5,335 bases of DNA from C00003060 sp964502635 (GTDB taxonomy: Bacteria; Desulfobacterota; Desulfobacteria; Desulfobacterales; C00003060), in assembly GCA_964502635.1 (NCBI GenBank), contig CAZCXI010000143.1, positions 1 through 5,335 of the forward strand, written 5' to 3'. Made by a program: the position numbers and the translations under genes. Shown here piece by piece: positions 1 to 5,316 of the stretch. Within the stretch, counting starts at the first letter, position 1. Each line of letters begins with the position of its first letter. The notes beneath the pieces are model-generated. The model had not been told where the DNA came from. It did no database searches and worked only from the letters and a program-made list of their open reading frames with translations.

Positions 1-1
1 C

Positions 2-7
2 AGGAGG
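2..7 (+). promoter_or_regulatory. Shine-Dalgarno site of the first gene
   Basis: AGGAGG lies 5 bases before the ATG at 13. An in-frame GTG at 7 overlaps the last G of this motif, so it cannot use it as a ribosome binding site. This decides the start in favour of ATG 13. The promoter must lie left of the window. Confidence 0.75.
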
Positions 8-12
8 TGACC

Positions 13-561
13 ATGCTCGAAAAGCCGAAACCTTATGGCATGCTCGTTGATTTCGTCACAGGCAGCCAGGTCCCAAACATCGGTGCAGAAGAAATCCGAC
101 AGCAGGTGGAACGGTTTCTGGTAGAAACAAAGGGGTACAGCAAGGAGAACATTGAGGTGGACGCCCCGCTTCACTTCACCATTGGCGAGGAAAAAATCGC
201 GTCCAACGTGGATCTCGTTGTCCGGCTTGAAGGAAAAAGGCTCATGGTCCTGAGATGCGTGCCAGGGTCCTTTGGATCAAGGCATAGAGAGACACTGGCT
301 GCAGCGAGGTTGCTCGATGCCTACCAGATCCCTTTTTCGGTCGTCACGGACGGAAAGGATGCGGAAGTGCTTGACACCGTTACGGGCGAGATCATCGGTC
401 ACGGCATGGAGGCCATTACCTCGCGGCAAGACGCCACGGAGCGGATCAAGGATGTGAAGTTTGAACCTTTCCCTGAGGAGAAACTCGAACGGGAGAAAAT
501 TATCTTCCGCTCATACGATGAGATGAACATCAATGTGCAAAGGAAGCTGAAGCGCACATAA
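13..561 (+). CDS. HsdR N-terminal-like (degenerate PD-(D/E)XK fold) protein
   Basis: A 182-residue cytosolic protein resembling the short stand-alone proteins annotated as type I restriction enzyme HsdR N-terminal domain (HSDR_N_2-like) in Deltaproteobacteria. There is no helicase or specificity part, and no hsdM or hsdS gene in the window. Residues 25-50 form a predicted helix that leads into the core. The strand ASNVDLVV (63-70) supplies the aspartate of the PD-(D/E)XK fold at D67. The next strand, LMVLRCVPGS (77-86), is where an ExK motif would be expected, but it reads R81-C82-V83, so the catalytic Glu and Lys are absent. The following helix (RHRETLAAARLLDAY) and the strand-turn FSVVTDGKDAEVLDTVTGEIIG fit the fold. 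Residues 141-182 are a charged tail. It probably binds something or has a structural role rather than cutting DNA; the real function is unknown. It converges on the next gene with 8 bp between stop codons. Family call is fairly sure; function is not. Confidence 0.8.
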   Translation: MLEKPKPYGMLVDFVTGSQVPNIGAEEIRQQVERFLVETKGYSKENIEVDAPLHFTIGEEKIASNVDLVVRLEGKRLMVLRCVPGSFGSRHRETLAAARLLDAYQIPFSVVTDGKDAEVLDTVTGEIIGHGMEAITSRQDATERIKDVKFEPFPEEKLEREKIIFRSYDEMNINVQRKLKRT

Positions 562-569
562 ATTAAAGC

Positions 570-1250
570 CTAGGAGGCCTCAGGCAGATCCCTGCCGCAG
601 TGCTTGCACACCACCGCTCTTGCCTTGATAATCTCGGCGCAGAATGGGCACTCCTTGGTGTAGTTTCGCTTGTGAATCATCTCAATGCTCGCCTCAGCCC
701 TGGCCTTGATCAAGTCATTTTCAAAGACCTGGTTCCGGATGGCTTCGATGGCCTCCAGGCCCCCGACTTCGCCTGTCATGCCGGCCGCTTCCAACCGAAC
801 CCTCGGCAGGGTTTTTTCAGCCAAAAGGACTCTGAGTATGGCATCAGCATCCCGAGCCTCATAATACACCCTTAACTTTTCCAGGCCTCTTTTCTCGGCA
901 GCTTTCAGGGCCTCCTCCCTAGCCCTCACCTCTTCATCAATCACATATCCTGATGCTCCTTCGCGGCTGTAAACGACCATGGAGTCCATTGTCCCTGACA
1001 TGGGGTCGCATATGCATCGGTAGGAAGCAGCCGTTGCATAGTTCTCCATGATATTCTTCCAGCCTTCAAGAAAGGGGGGGCAATTATCATTGAAACACAC
1101 GTAAAGATAGGGCGTGCCCCAACCCAAGCCATCCGAAAAGTTCACTGGCGGGCATTCCCACATGACCATCTCTTGACCGCAATGCGGGCACACCGGTTTC
1201 TTCTGGCGAACCATCTTGTTGTATACATCTTCTCGTGTGAGAATACCCAT
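570..1250 (-). CDS. Double zinc-ribbon protein of unknown function
   Basis: A 226-residue soluble protein with cysteine clusters at both ends. The N-terminal part has CPHCGQ (C21, C24), then C33, a C52/C57 pair and C79/C81, set in an aromatic, glycine-rich stretch (about 36-75). Residues about 105-195 are mostly charged helix (EEVRAREEALKAAEKRG, then short helical hairpins that recall HEAT-like repeats). The C-terminus is a clear zinc ribbon, CPFCAEIIKARAVVCKHCGRD (C201, C204, C215, C218), of the type found in UPF0547-like proteins. No signal peptide or membrane segment is seen. The ATG at 1250 is preceded by GGAGG with 5 bases of spacing, so the start is well supported. It is transcribed alone, convergent with the HsdR-N-like gene and divergent from the CxxCxxCC gene. 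Zinc binding is a firm inference from the motifs. I cannot tell whether it acts on nucleic acid, on protein or as a scaffold. Confidence 0.78.
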   Translation of the reverse strand: MGILTREDVYNKMVRQKKPVCPHCGQEMVMWECPPVNFSDGLGWGTPYLYVCFNDNCPPFLEGWKNIMENYATAASYRCICDPMSGTMDSMVVYSREGASGYVIDEEVRAREEALKAAEKRGLEKLRVYYEARDADAILRVLLAEKTLPRVRLEAAGMTGEVGGLEAIEAIRNQVFENDLIKARAEASIEMIHKRNYTKECPFCAEIIKARAVVCKHCGRDLPEAS

Positions 1251-1283
1251 ATTAGCCTCCGAATTTTTTCCTGGTTTTCATTT

Positions 1284-1311
1284 AAAATAGTACCGTATTG
1301 TCAAAAGTCAA
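1284..1311 (-). promoter_or_regulatory. Candidate sigma-70 promoter for the zinc-ribbon gene
   Basis: Read on the minus strand, TTGACT (1311-1306) and TATTTT (1289-1284) are separated by 16 bp. This would start transcription near 1277 and leave a leader of about 27 nt including the GGAGG site. Motif match only. Confidence 0.4.
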
Positions 1312-1433
1312 CCCGTTTCCGAGACGCACTGTTGTCCGGCCGTGCTCGGGCCTTGCGAGTATCCCGGAAATGACGGCGTCCAAGTAGCACCTACCCAGAA
1401 ACCATATGACAACGACCGGATATCAAATAAGGA

Positions 1434-1462
1434 TTGACACTGAGACTTCGGGAGGTAATAGT
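1434..1462 (+). promoter_or_regulatory. Candidate sigma-70 promoter for the CxxCxxCC gene
   Basis: A perfect -35 TTGACA (1434-1439) is followed after 17 bp by AATAGT (1457-1462), a 4 of 6 match to the -10 consensus. The predicted 5' leader is about 90 nt, long enough to hold the hairpin at 1530-1551. Motif match only. Confidence 0.4.
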
Positions 1463-1529
1463 AATCGGTACGGAACCTGATCGAACAATTGGAACCAGGG
1501 TAAGCACAGACGAGTGGTTTCAAACACGT

Positions 1530-1551
1530 TTCTTTCTAAGGGAAGAAAGGA
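1530..1551 (+). promoter_or_regulatory. Hairpin covering the ribosome binding site of the CxxCxxCC gene
   Basis: TTCTTTCT (1530-1537) can pair with AGAAAGGA (1544-1551), giving 8 pairs with one G-U and a 6-nt loop AAGGGA. The 3' arm contains AAAGGA (1546-1551), the only good Shine-Dalgarno sequence at proper spacing (6 nt) to the ATG at 1558. The fold would therefore hide the ribosome binding site. The arms are simple pyrimidine and purine runs, so chance pairing is possible. Confidence 0.35.
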
Positions 1552-1557
1552 TTCAAT

Positions 1558-2412
1558 ATGAAAAACCCGGGGCAAGCCTATCAGGACGGGATTGAGCCAC
1601 GAAAATACAAATTAGACAGCAAATTCAAGTTCTCCTGCCACAAGGGTAAAGAATGTTACACCCATTGTTGCAGCGATCTCAATATGATCCTGACGCCGTA
1701 TGACATTGTCCGGATGAAAAACAGACTTGGACTCACCTGTGATCAGTTTTTGGCCGTGTACACAAAACCTGAAATGCTTTCCAGAACCCGGCTCCCGGTG
1801 GTGACACTAAAGATGCTCGATGACGACAGGAAGAGGTGCCCGTTTCTAACGCCGGAGGGATGTACCATATATGAAGATCGTCCTGTCACCTGCCGCTATT
1901 ATCCTCTGGGTACAGCCGCCTTTAGGGAACAAGAGATCCAGCCCACTGGGGAAGATTTCTATTTCATGGTGCGGGAAGCCCATTGCCTTGGCTTTAAAGA
2001 AGACAAAGACTGGACTGTCAAGGCGTGGCGCAAAGACCAAGGTGTTGAGCTATACGATGAGATCAATAAGGGCTGGATGGAGTTCATGTTGAGAAAAAAG
2101 TCCTTCGGATTTCAGGCAGAACTCAGCGAAGAAAGCCGCGCCATGTTCTTCATGGTGAGTTATAATATAGACAGGCTCAGACGATTCATATTTGAGAGCA
2201 GCTTTCTGGAAAAATATGATGCTGAAAAAGACCTCCTCGAAAAGATTAAGGCTGACGAGGTCGCCTTGCTCCGGTTTGGCTTTGACTGGCTCCAGAGCGC
2301 CCTTTTTGGGGCGGACAGGGTCAAGCTAAAAGATGGTGTCGTCAAGGCCTATCACGAAAAGGCTGAAAAGGAGGCGAGAAAGGCCAGCTCAAGGCTGAAG
2401 GCTCAAAGCTGA
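1558..2412 (+). CDS. YkgJ-family CxxCxxCC cysteine-cluster protein
   Basis: A 284-residue soluble protein of the YkgJ/UPF0153 group (CxxCxxCC, PF03692), thought to bind zinc or an Fe-S cluster. The motif is FSCHKGKECYTHCCSDLNMIL with C27, C33, C37 and C38. Next come the typical helix LTPYDIVRMKNRLGLT (46-60), then RCPFLTPEGCTIYEDRPVTCRYYP (93-116) with C94, C102 and C112. C143 (AHCLGF) is a possible further ligand. These residues make up the whole conserved core. Residues 150-284 are a charged, mostly helical extension (W152, W157, W173, then a Lys/Glu-rich tail) that is longer than in minimal family members and may bind a partner. The ATG at 1558 has AAAGGA 6 nt upstream. The gene appears monocistronic and converges on the guanylyltransferase gene. 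The final codons lie inside heptamer repeats (2387-2414), so the C-terminal tail is probably not constrained. The physiological role is unknown for most of the family. Confidence 0.88.
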   Translation: MKNPGQAYQDGIEPRKYKLDSKFKFSCHKGKECYTHCCSDLNMILTPYDIVRMKNRLGLTCDQFLAVYTKPEMLSRTRLPVVTLKMLDDDRKRCPFLTPEGCTIYEDRPVTCRYYPLGTAAFREQEIQPTGEDFYFMVREAHCLGFKEDKDWTVKAWRKDQGVELYDEINKGWMEFMLRKKSFGFQAELSEESRAMFFMVSYNIDRLRRFIFESSFLEKYDAEKDLLEKIKADEVALLRFGFDWLQSALFGADRVKLKDGVVKAYHEKAEKEARKASSRLKAQS

Positions 2413-2414
2413 AA
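2387..2414 (+). repeat. Four tandem heptamers GCTSAAR over the stop codon
   Basis: The stretch reads GCTCAAG, GCTGAAG, GCTCAAA, GCTGAAA, that is, a 14-bp unit twice with two mismatches. It encodes the last residues of the CxxCxxCC protein and supplies its TGA stop (2410-2412). Seven is not a multiple of three, so gain or loss of a unit would change the reading frame of the tail. The end of the array, AAAGCTGAAA (2405-2414), has a perfect inverted copy at 2501-2510, over the stop codon of the convergent gene. Confidence 0.7.
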
Positions 2415-2432
2415 GTTTTCGACGATTTCAGC
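2408..2432. terminator. Possible weak bidirectional terminator hairpin between convergent genes
   Basis: GCTGAAA (2408-2414) and TTTCAGC (2426-2432) form a perfect 7-bp stem with an 11-nt loop, starting at the stop codon of the upstream gene. No U-tract follows, so it is not a classical intrinsic terminator. An alternative 10-bp pairing uses 2405-2414 with 2501-2510. The rest of 2433-2502 shows nothing recognisable. Confidence 0.25.
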
Positions 2433-2502
2433 CGGTTGAACAGTATCCGCAGATTATCAATTCTATTTGCAAACCTGATCCGCCGTTGTTGCCTTTGAGG
2501 TT

Positions 2503-3576
2503 TCAGCTTTTGTCGTTCGCCTCCATCTTCTCCACCAACAGCTTGATATCCTCGGTTCGATCCTTTTGCGTGATCAGGGTCCTTGTGCCGGCCCTAACGA
2601 TCACAAGGTCTTCAACCCCGATGAGCATGACGGTTTCCTCGGGGTCTTCGCAGAAGACCAGATTGTTTGTGGCATCCAGTGTAATAGGCTCTCCACGACA
2701 ACAGTTCCCGGCCTCGTCTGCGGATAGGCAGCTTTTTATGGCCGGCCAGCCCCCAACATCCTTCCACGAAAATCCGGATGCGACGCAACACACCTTTTGG
2801 GCCTTCTCCATCACGCCAAAATCGATGGAGACCCGGCGAAGCGACTGGAAGGCCGCCTTCAGGGCATCATCCCACCGGGGTGTCTGATCAAAATCCACGA
2901 CTGAGGACAGGGCTTCGACATGTTCCGGCAAATGCGTCTTCATCTCTTTCAAGATGGCATCCGCGGTCCACACGAACATGCCGGAGTTCCAGTAAAATCC
3001 CCCGGATTCAACATATTGTCGAGCCGTTTCCAAGCGTGGCTTCTCCTTGAAGTGCAGCAGTTGGAAGTGTCTAATGCCGCCATCATCGCAAACCTGCATG
3101 CCCCGTTCCAGGTACCCGTAACCCGTAGCCGGATAAGTCGGCTCAACGCCGAAGGTGTACAGGCCATCCCCATCAGCGGCCTTGCGAACCGCTGAAAGCA
3201 AGGTCTTCTGGAATAGAGAGACAGGCTCAATCAGATGATCCGCCGTGAGTGTCACAATGACCGGGTTGCCAAAACGTCTTCGGCATAACACTGCGGCAAG
3301 CCCCACGGCAGCAGCCGTATCACGCCTAATGGGTTCTCCGACGATATTTTCCGCGGCAATCTCGGGAAGCTGCTCTCTTACGACGGAGACAAAGGCCGCA
3401 TTGGTCAAGACCAGTATTCGTTCAGGAGGCACGAGGTTGGAGACCCGATCAAAGCTCTGTTGCAGCAGGGTCCGATCCCCAAACAGATGAAGAAACTGCT
3501 TGGGCGTTTCGTCCGTACTCAACGGCCAGAACCTTGTTCCCACCCCCCCGGCCATGATAACCACCACTAAATTCAA
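2503..3576 (-). CDS. manC: Mannose-1-phosphate guanylyltransferase (GDP-mannose pyrophosphorylase)
   Basis: Makes GDP-mannose from mannose-1-phosphate and GTP in the cytosol. Numbering from the TTG at 3576 gives 357 residues, as in stand-alone bacterial enzymes. The nucleotidyltransferase domain begins with VVVIMAGGVGTRFWPLS (4-20, the pyrophosphorylase signature), then ETPKQF (23-28) with the conserved Lys, EPIRRDTAAAVG (81-92), LTADHLIEP (110-118) with the metal-site Asp113, TGYGYLERG (151-159), FKEKP (176-180), FYWNSGMFVW (194-203), FGVMEKA (253-259) and WKDVGGW (271-277). Residues about 295-350 are the C-terminal beta-helix part. It lacks the isomerase cupin domain of fused ManC/AlgA/XanB proteins; that domain is the gene just upstream. 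The frame stays open to a GTG at 3636, but that would overlap the cupin gene by 59 bp and add a poor N-terminus. TTG 3576 follows the upstream TGA by one base and has GGACGAG 6 nt before it, which suggests translational coupling. ATG 3597 or ATG 3555 remain possible. Confidence 0.93.
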   Translation of the reverse strand: MNLVVVIMAGGVGTRFWPLSTDETPKQFLHLFGDRTLLQQSFDRVSNLVPPERILVLTNAAFVSVVREQLPEIAAENIVGEPIRRDTAAAVGLAAVLCRRRFGNPVIVTLTADHLIEPVSLFQKTLLSAVRKAADGDGLYTFGVEPTYPATGYGYLERGMQVCDDGGIRHFQLLHFKEKPRLETARQYVESGGFYWNSGMFVWTADAILKEMKTHLPEHVEALSSVVDFDQTPRWDDALKAAFQSLRRVSIDFGVMEKAQKVCCVASGFSWKDVGGWPAIKSCLSADEAGNCCRGEPITLDATNNLVFCEDPEETVMLIGVEDLVIVRAGTRTLITQKDRTEDIKLLVEKMEANDKS

Positions 3577-3577
3577 G

Positions 3578-3934
3578 TCATGCTCGTCCAAAATCATCCT
3601 CCAACCGTTCAATATCATCTTCGCCAAAATAATCACCCGTCTGCACCTCTATGAAGGCCATGTTTTCCGTGCCGGGGTTCCTGACGCGGTGGACAGTGCC
3701 CCGGGGAATGTCCACCGATTCGCCTTCCTTGAGGTGCAGTTCTTCATCATCGCGGGTCACAATAGCTTCGCCCTCCAGCACGTACCAGTGTTCCGCCCGG
3801 CGTTGGTGGCGCTGGAGACTCAGGCGCTTGCCGGGATAGACAACGATGCGTTTCACCTTATGATCCGGCTCATCAGCATAGACCTGGTAGTAACCCCAGG
3901 GCCGATGGTCTTCTTCCAAGACTGTACTCATCAT
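3578..3934 (-). CDS. Type II phosphomannose isomerase cupin (stand-alone)
   Basis: A 118-residue single-domain cupin that matches, along its whole length, the C-terminal isomerase domain of bifunctional ManC/AlgA proteins (PF01050, MannoseP_isomer). Landmarks in order: RPWGYYQVY (11-19), VKRIVVYPGKRLSLQRH (27-43), RRAEHWYVLEGEA (45-57), LHLKEGESVDIPRGTVHRVRNPG (66-88), FIEVQTGDYFGEDDIERLEDDFGR (94-117). Likely metal ligands are Q41, H43, E48 or H49, and H82. The expected reaction is fructose-6-phosphate to mannose-6-phosphate, the entry step to GDP-mannose. Some small cupins of this type may not be active isomerases. The ATG at 3934 has the near-perfect site GAGGTGAT upstream; a second ATG follows at 3931. 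It is first in a two-gene unit with the guanylyltransferase, and its end is one base from the preferred start of that gene. A long palindromic element ends 24 bp upstream of it. Confidence 0.88.
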   Translation of the reverse strand: MMSTVLEEDHRPWGYYQVYADEPDHKVKRIVVYPGKRLSLQRHQRRAEHWYVLEGEAIVTRDDEELHLKEGESVDIPRGTVHRVRNPGTENMAFIEVQTGDYFGEDDIERLEDDFGRA

Positions 3935-3936
3935 GC

Positions 3937-3944
3937 ATCACCTC
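3937..3944 (-). promoter_or_regulatory. Strong Shine-Dalgarno site of the cupin gene
   Basis: On the minus strand this reads GAGGTGAT, an extended match to the 16S rRNA 3' end, with GAGG 6 bases before ATG 3934. It lies between the gene and the palindromic element, so translation signals are intact even if the element was inserted. No convincing -35/-10 pair is seen between it and the element. Confidence 0.65.
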
Positions 3945-3958
3945 GATGTCACTCATAA

Positions 3959-4149
3959 TGACGGACCCGTAAAAAGTGTTTTGCGAACGACATTGAGCAT
4001 TTTGGGAGCAAGGCCCTTCAGATGTTCAGCGTTAAGAAATGCTAACTGTCTGAGGGCGTTGGCCCGAGTCTTAGCATTTCAGCTGAATATCTGAAGGGCC
4101 CCCAAAATGTTCACGGAGTGAGTAAAATCGACTTTTTACGAAGCCGTCA
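3959..4149. repeat. 191-bp nested palindrome, MITE-like, flanked by ATAA
   Basis: The two halves pair in order from the outside: TGACGG (3959-3964) with CCGTCA (4144-4149); CGTAAAAAGT (3968-3977) with ACTTTTTACG (4131-4140); TTTT (3979-3982) with AAAA (4124-4127); CATTTTGGG (3998-4006) with CCCAAAATG (4101-4109); GGCCCTTCAGAT (4012-4023) with ATCTGAAGGGCC (4089-4100); TTCAGC (4025-4030) with GCTGAA (4082-4087); GAAATGCTAA (4036-4045) with TTAGCATTTC (4071-4080); and GGGC (4054-4057) with GCCC (4062-4065) at the tip. ATAA stands directly outside both ends (3955-3958 and 4150-4153), which could be a 4-bp target duplication. It has no open frame of interest. These are the traits of a non-autonomous miniature inverted-repeat element. 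It sits between the ADP-ribosylglycohydrolase gene and the cupin gene, both read leftward, so a transcript crossing it would fold into a very long hairpin. Confidence 0.75.
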
Positions 4150-4174
4150 ATAACGCTACGCTTCAAATGCGACC

Positions 4175-5128
4175 TCAACCGGATCCTATAGCAACAATCT
4201 GCTTGACACAATCGATGACATAATCTCGCCCTTTGGCCCCATTTTCCAGGCAGCCCAGCCAGTCTTTTGGTATCCGGCCGTACCCGTAATAGGCCCCTGC
4301 CATGGCGCCTGCCATGGCGCCGATGGTGTCCGTGTCTCCACCCAGGTTGACGGCCAGGACGACCGCATCTGAAAAGCTATCAGTCAATATGAAGGCCCCA
4401 ATCGCTGCTGGTACGGACTCGATGGCCCTCAGGCTCAACTTATACCTGCCAGAAACGGCTTCGATCGCTTCAAGCACGGAACCCCTTGGGATGGACCTGA
4501 TTCGGTCTACAGACCCGGTGAACCCCTTGTCTATATCGCTGACCTGGGCTGTTATCGCATCCAAGAAGTGCTCCGGTTCTATCGGCTCGCCTGACAGGCC
4601 GCATTGACATGCCAGCCCCACGGCCGTGGCCTGGGCCACGGCACCGGCCAGCCCTTCCGGGTGGTTGTGGGTAATGCGAGCGCACAAAACGGCGTTTCTC
4701 TTGATCGCCTCCAAGTCCCGGTAGTAAAAACAGCCGATGGGGCCGATCCTCATGGCCCCACCATTGCCGAAGCTGTCGGTGCCCACTTGATCCCAAGGTG
4801 TCCCCTGTTTGATCCTTTCCATCACCCCGAAGATGCGTCGGCCATAGCCCCGCGCGGGATCAAAATTTTTCTGAAATTTTCTTGCGCACACGGCAGGATC
4901 GAACTTTCCTTTTTCCAACAGGGTCTCCAAGATCCCAATCATCATCTGCGTGTCATCCGTATAGCGCCCTTCCCCCTTCAGCATGGTATCAAGGAGGCCG
5001 AATCGATGATAAATCGCCCTGTGAGGCCAACCTTCCACGGGTTCGCCCAGGGCATCGCCCACAAAGGTGCCCATGGCTGAACCCAGGAATCTGTCCAGCA
5101 GTGGCTTCTTGTTTGGATGTCTCGCCAT
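4175..5128 (-). CDS. ADP-ribosylglycohydrolase family protein
   Basis: A 317-residue cytosolic all-alpha protein of the ADP-ribosyl-glycohydrolase family (PF03747; DraG, ARH1-3), which removes ADP-ribose from proteins or other acceptors using two Mg2+ or Mn2+ ions. From ATG 5128: DRFLGSAMGTFVGDALGEP (12-30, with the family GDALG), GRYTDDTQM (54-62, metal ligands T57, D58, D59), SFGNGGAMRIGP (119-130), ITHNHPEG (152-159), and NLGGDTDTIGAMAGAMAGAYYG (261-282, metal ligands D265, D267, T268). All the expected metal-site residues are present, so it is probably active. The frame is open to a GTG at 5230, but the extra 34 residues precede the usual family start and look non-conserved. ATG 5128 has AGGGAG close upstream, with tight spacing. 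No ADP-ribosyltransferase, DarT-like toxin or nitrogenase gene is nearby, so the substrate is unknown. It lies upstream of the GDP-mannose genes on the same strand, but the 240-bp gap with the palindrome argues against a single operon. Confidence 0.9.
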   Translation of the reverse strand: MARHPNKKPLLDRFLGSAMGTFVGDALGEPVEGWPHRAIYHRFGLLDTMLKGEGRYTDDTQMMIGILETLLEKGKFDPAVCARKFQKNFDPARGYGRRIFGVMERIKQGTPWDQVGTDSFGNGGAMRIGPIGCFYYRDLEAIKRNAVLCARITHNHPEGLAGAVAQATAVGLACQCGLSGEPIEPEHFLDAITAQVSDIDKGFTGSVDRIRSIPRGSVLEAIEAVSGRYKLSLRAIESVPAAIGAFILTDSFSDAVVLAVNLGGDTDTIGAMAGAMAGAYYGYGRIPKDWLGCLENGAKGRDYVIDCVKQIVAIGSG

Positions 5129-5294
5129 CGTCTCCCTGTAACGGCCGGGCCGTAGGCCATAGCGTGGTGACTTCTCAATAACTTGGGGCGACAGGTAGTT
5201 AAATTTGGAAATGTCTGACTGTCTGAGCACATTAGTGAGCCTTAAGAAAAAAGGGGCTTTCTGATCCTTTTATAAAGGCTTATGAATTTGAAGC

Positions 5295-5316
5295 TCCCTG
5301 TAGCAAGCTACAGGGA
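5295..5316. repeat. Short perfect palindrome, REP-like or IS200/IS605-end-like
   Basis: TCCCTGTAGC (5295-5304) and GCTACAGGGA (5307-5316) form a 10-bp inverted repeat around AA, in practice a stem of about 9 bp with a CAAG loop. There is no U-tract on either side that would make it an ordinary terminator. It is followed by AATCTTCGACCGTAAGGAAC up to the window edge. The compact hairpin with unpaired flanks resembles REP sequences mobilised by RAYT transposases and the subterminal hairpins of IS200/IS605 elements. No transposase is inside the window. It lies upstream of the ADP-ribosylglycohydrolase gene, separated from it by about 165 bp of AT-rich DNA without a clear promoter. Confidence 0.5.

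Larger units (their letters stand above)
1251..1557. other. Divergent intergenic region
   Basis: This 307-bp stretch separates two divergently read genes and carries candidate promoters for both (1284-1311 on the minus strand, 1434-1462 on the plus strand) and a hairpin over the right-hand ribosome binding site (1530-1551). Open frames crossing it on either strand have no start-site support and read as low-quality protein. No tRNA or recognisable riboswitch is seen. GGAACC occurs twice in direct orientation (near 1475 and 1493), probably by chance. Confidence 0.6.

Noticed and set aside
583..596. GGCAG-ATCC-CTGCC hairpin near the convergent gene ends
   Set aside because: A 5-bp stem inside the zinc-ribbon coding sequence with no U-tract; too weak to call a terminator.
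1316..1370. TTTCCG ... CGGAAA inverted repeat
   Set aside because: Only 6 bp with a loop of more than 40 nt; expected by chance.
1451..1465. GGGAGG resembling a ribosome binding site
   Set aside because: No ATG, GTG or TTG follows at usable spacing, and in-frame stops occur at once. More likely part of the promoter spacer.
1308..1523. 71-codon minus-strand frame in the divergent intergenic region
   Set aside because: No ribosome binding site, no recognisable protein character, and it spans both candidate promoters.
2486..2887. 133-codon open frame on the plus strand
   Set aside because: Antisense to the guanylyltransferase 3' part; Ser/Arg-rich composition typical of a shadow frame.
3543..3549. 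Seven-base C run (G run in the coding strand) in the guanylyltransferase gene, and a similar G run at 1074-1080 in the zinc-ribbon gene
   Set aside because: Considered as phase-variation tracts, but both are explained by Gly-Gly and Cys-Pro-Pro codons, both frames are intact, and seven bases is short.
3500..3958. 152-codon open frame on the plus strand
   Set aside because: It lies opposite the cupin and the guanylyltransferase N-terminus, both of which match known families residue by residue. No Shine-Dalgarno site; shadow frame.
4297..4320. Perfect 12-bp tandem duplication CTGCCATGGCGC in the ADP-ribosylglycohydrolase gene
   Set aside because: It encodes the AMAG-AMAG repeat of the family's own GGDTDTIGAxAGAxAGAYYG motif, so protein constraint explains it.
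4604..5080. 158-codon open frame on the plus strand
   Set aside because: Antisense to the ADP-ribosylglycohydrolase gene, with no family resemblance and no start-site support.
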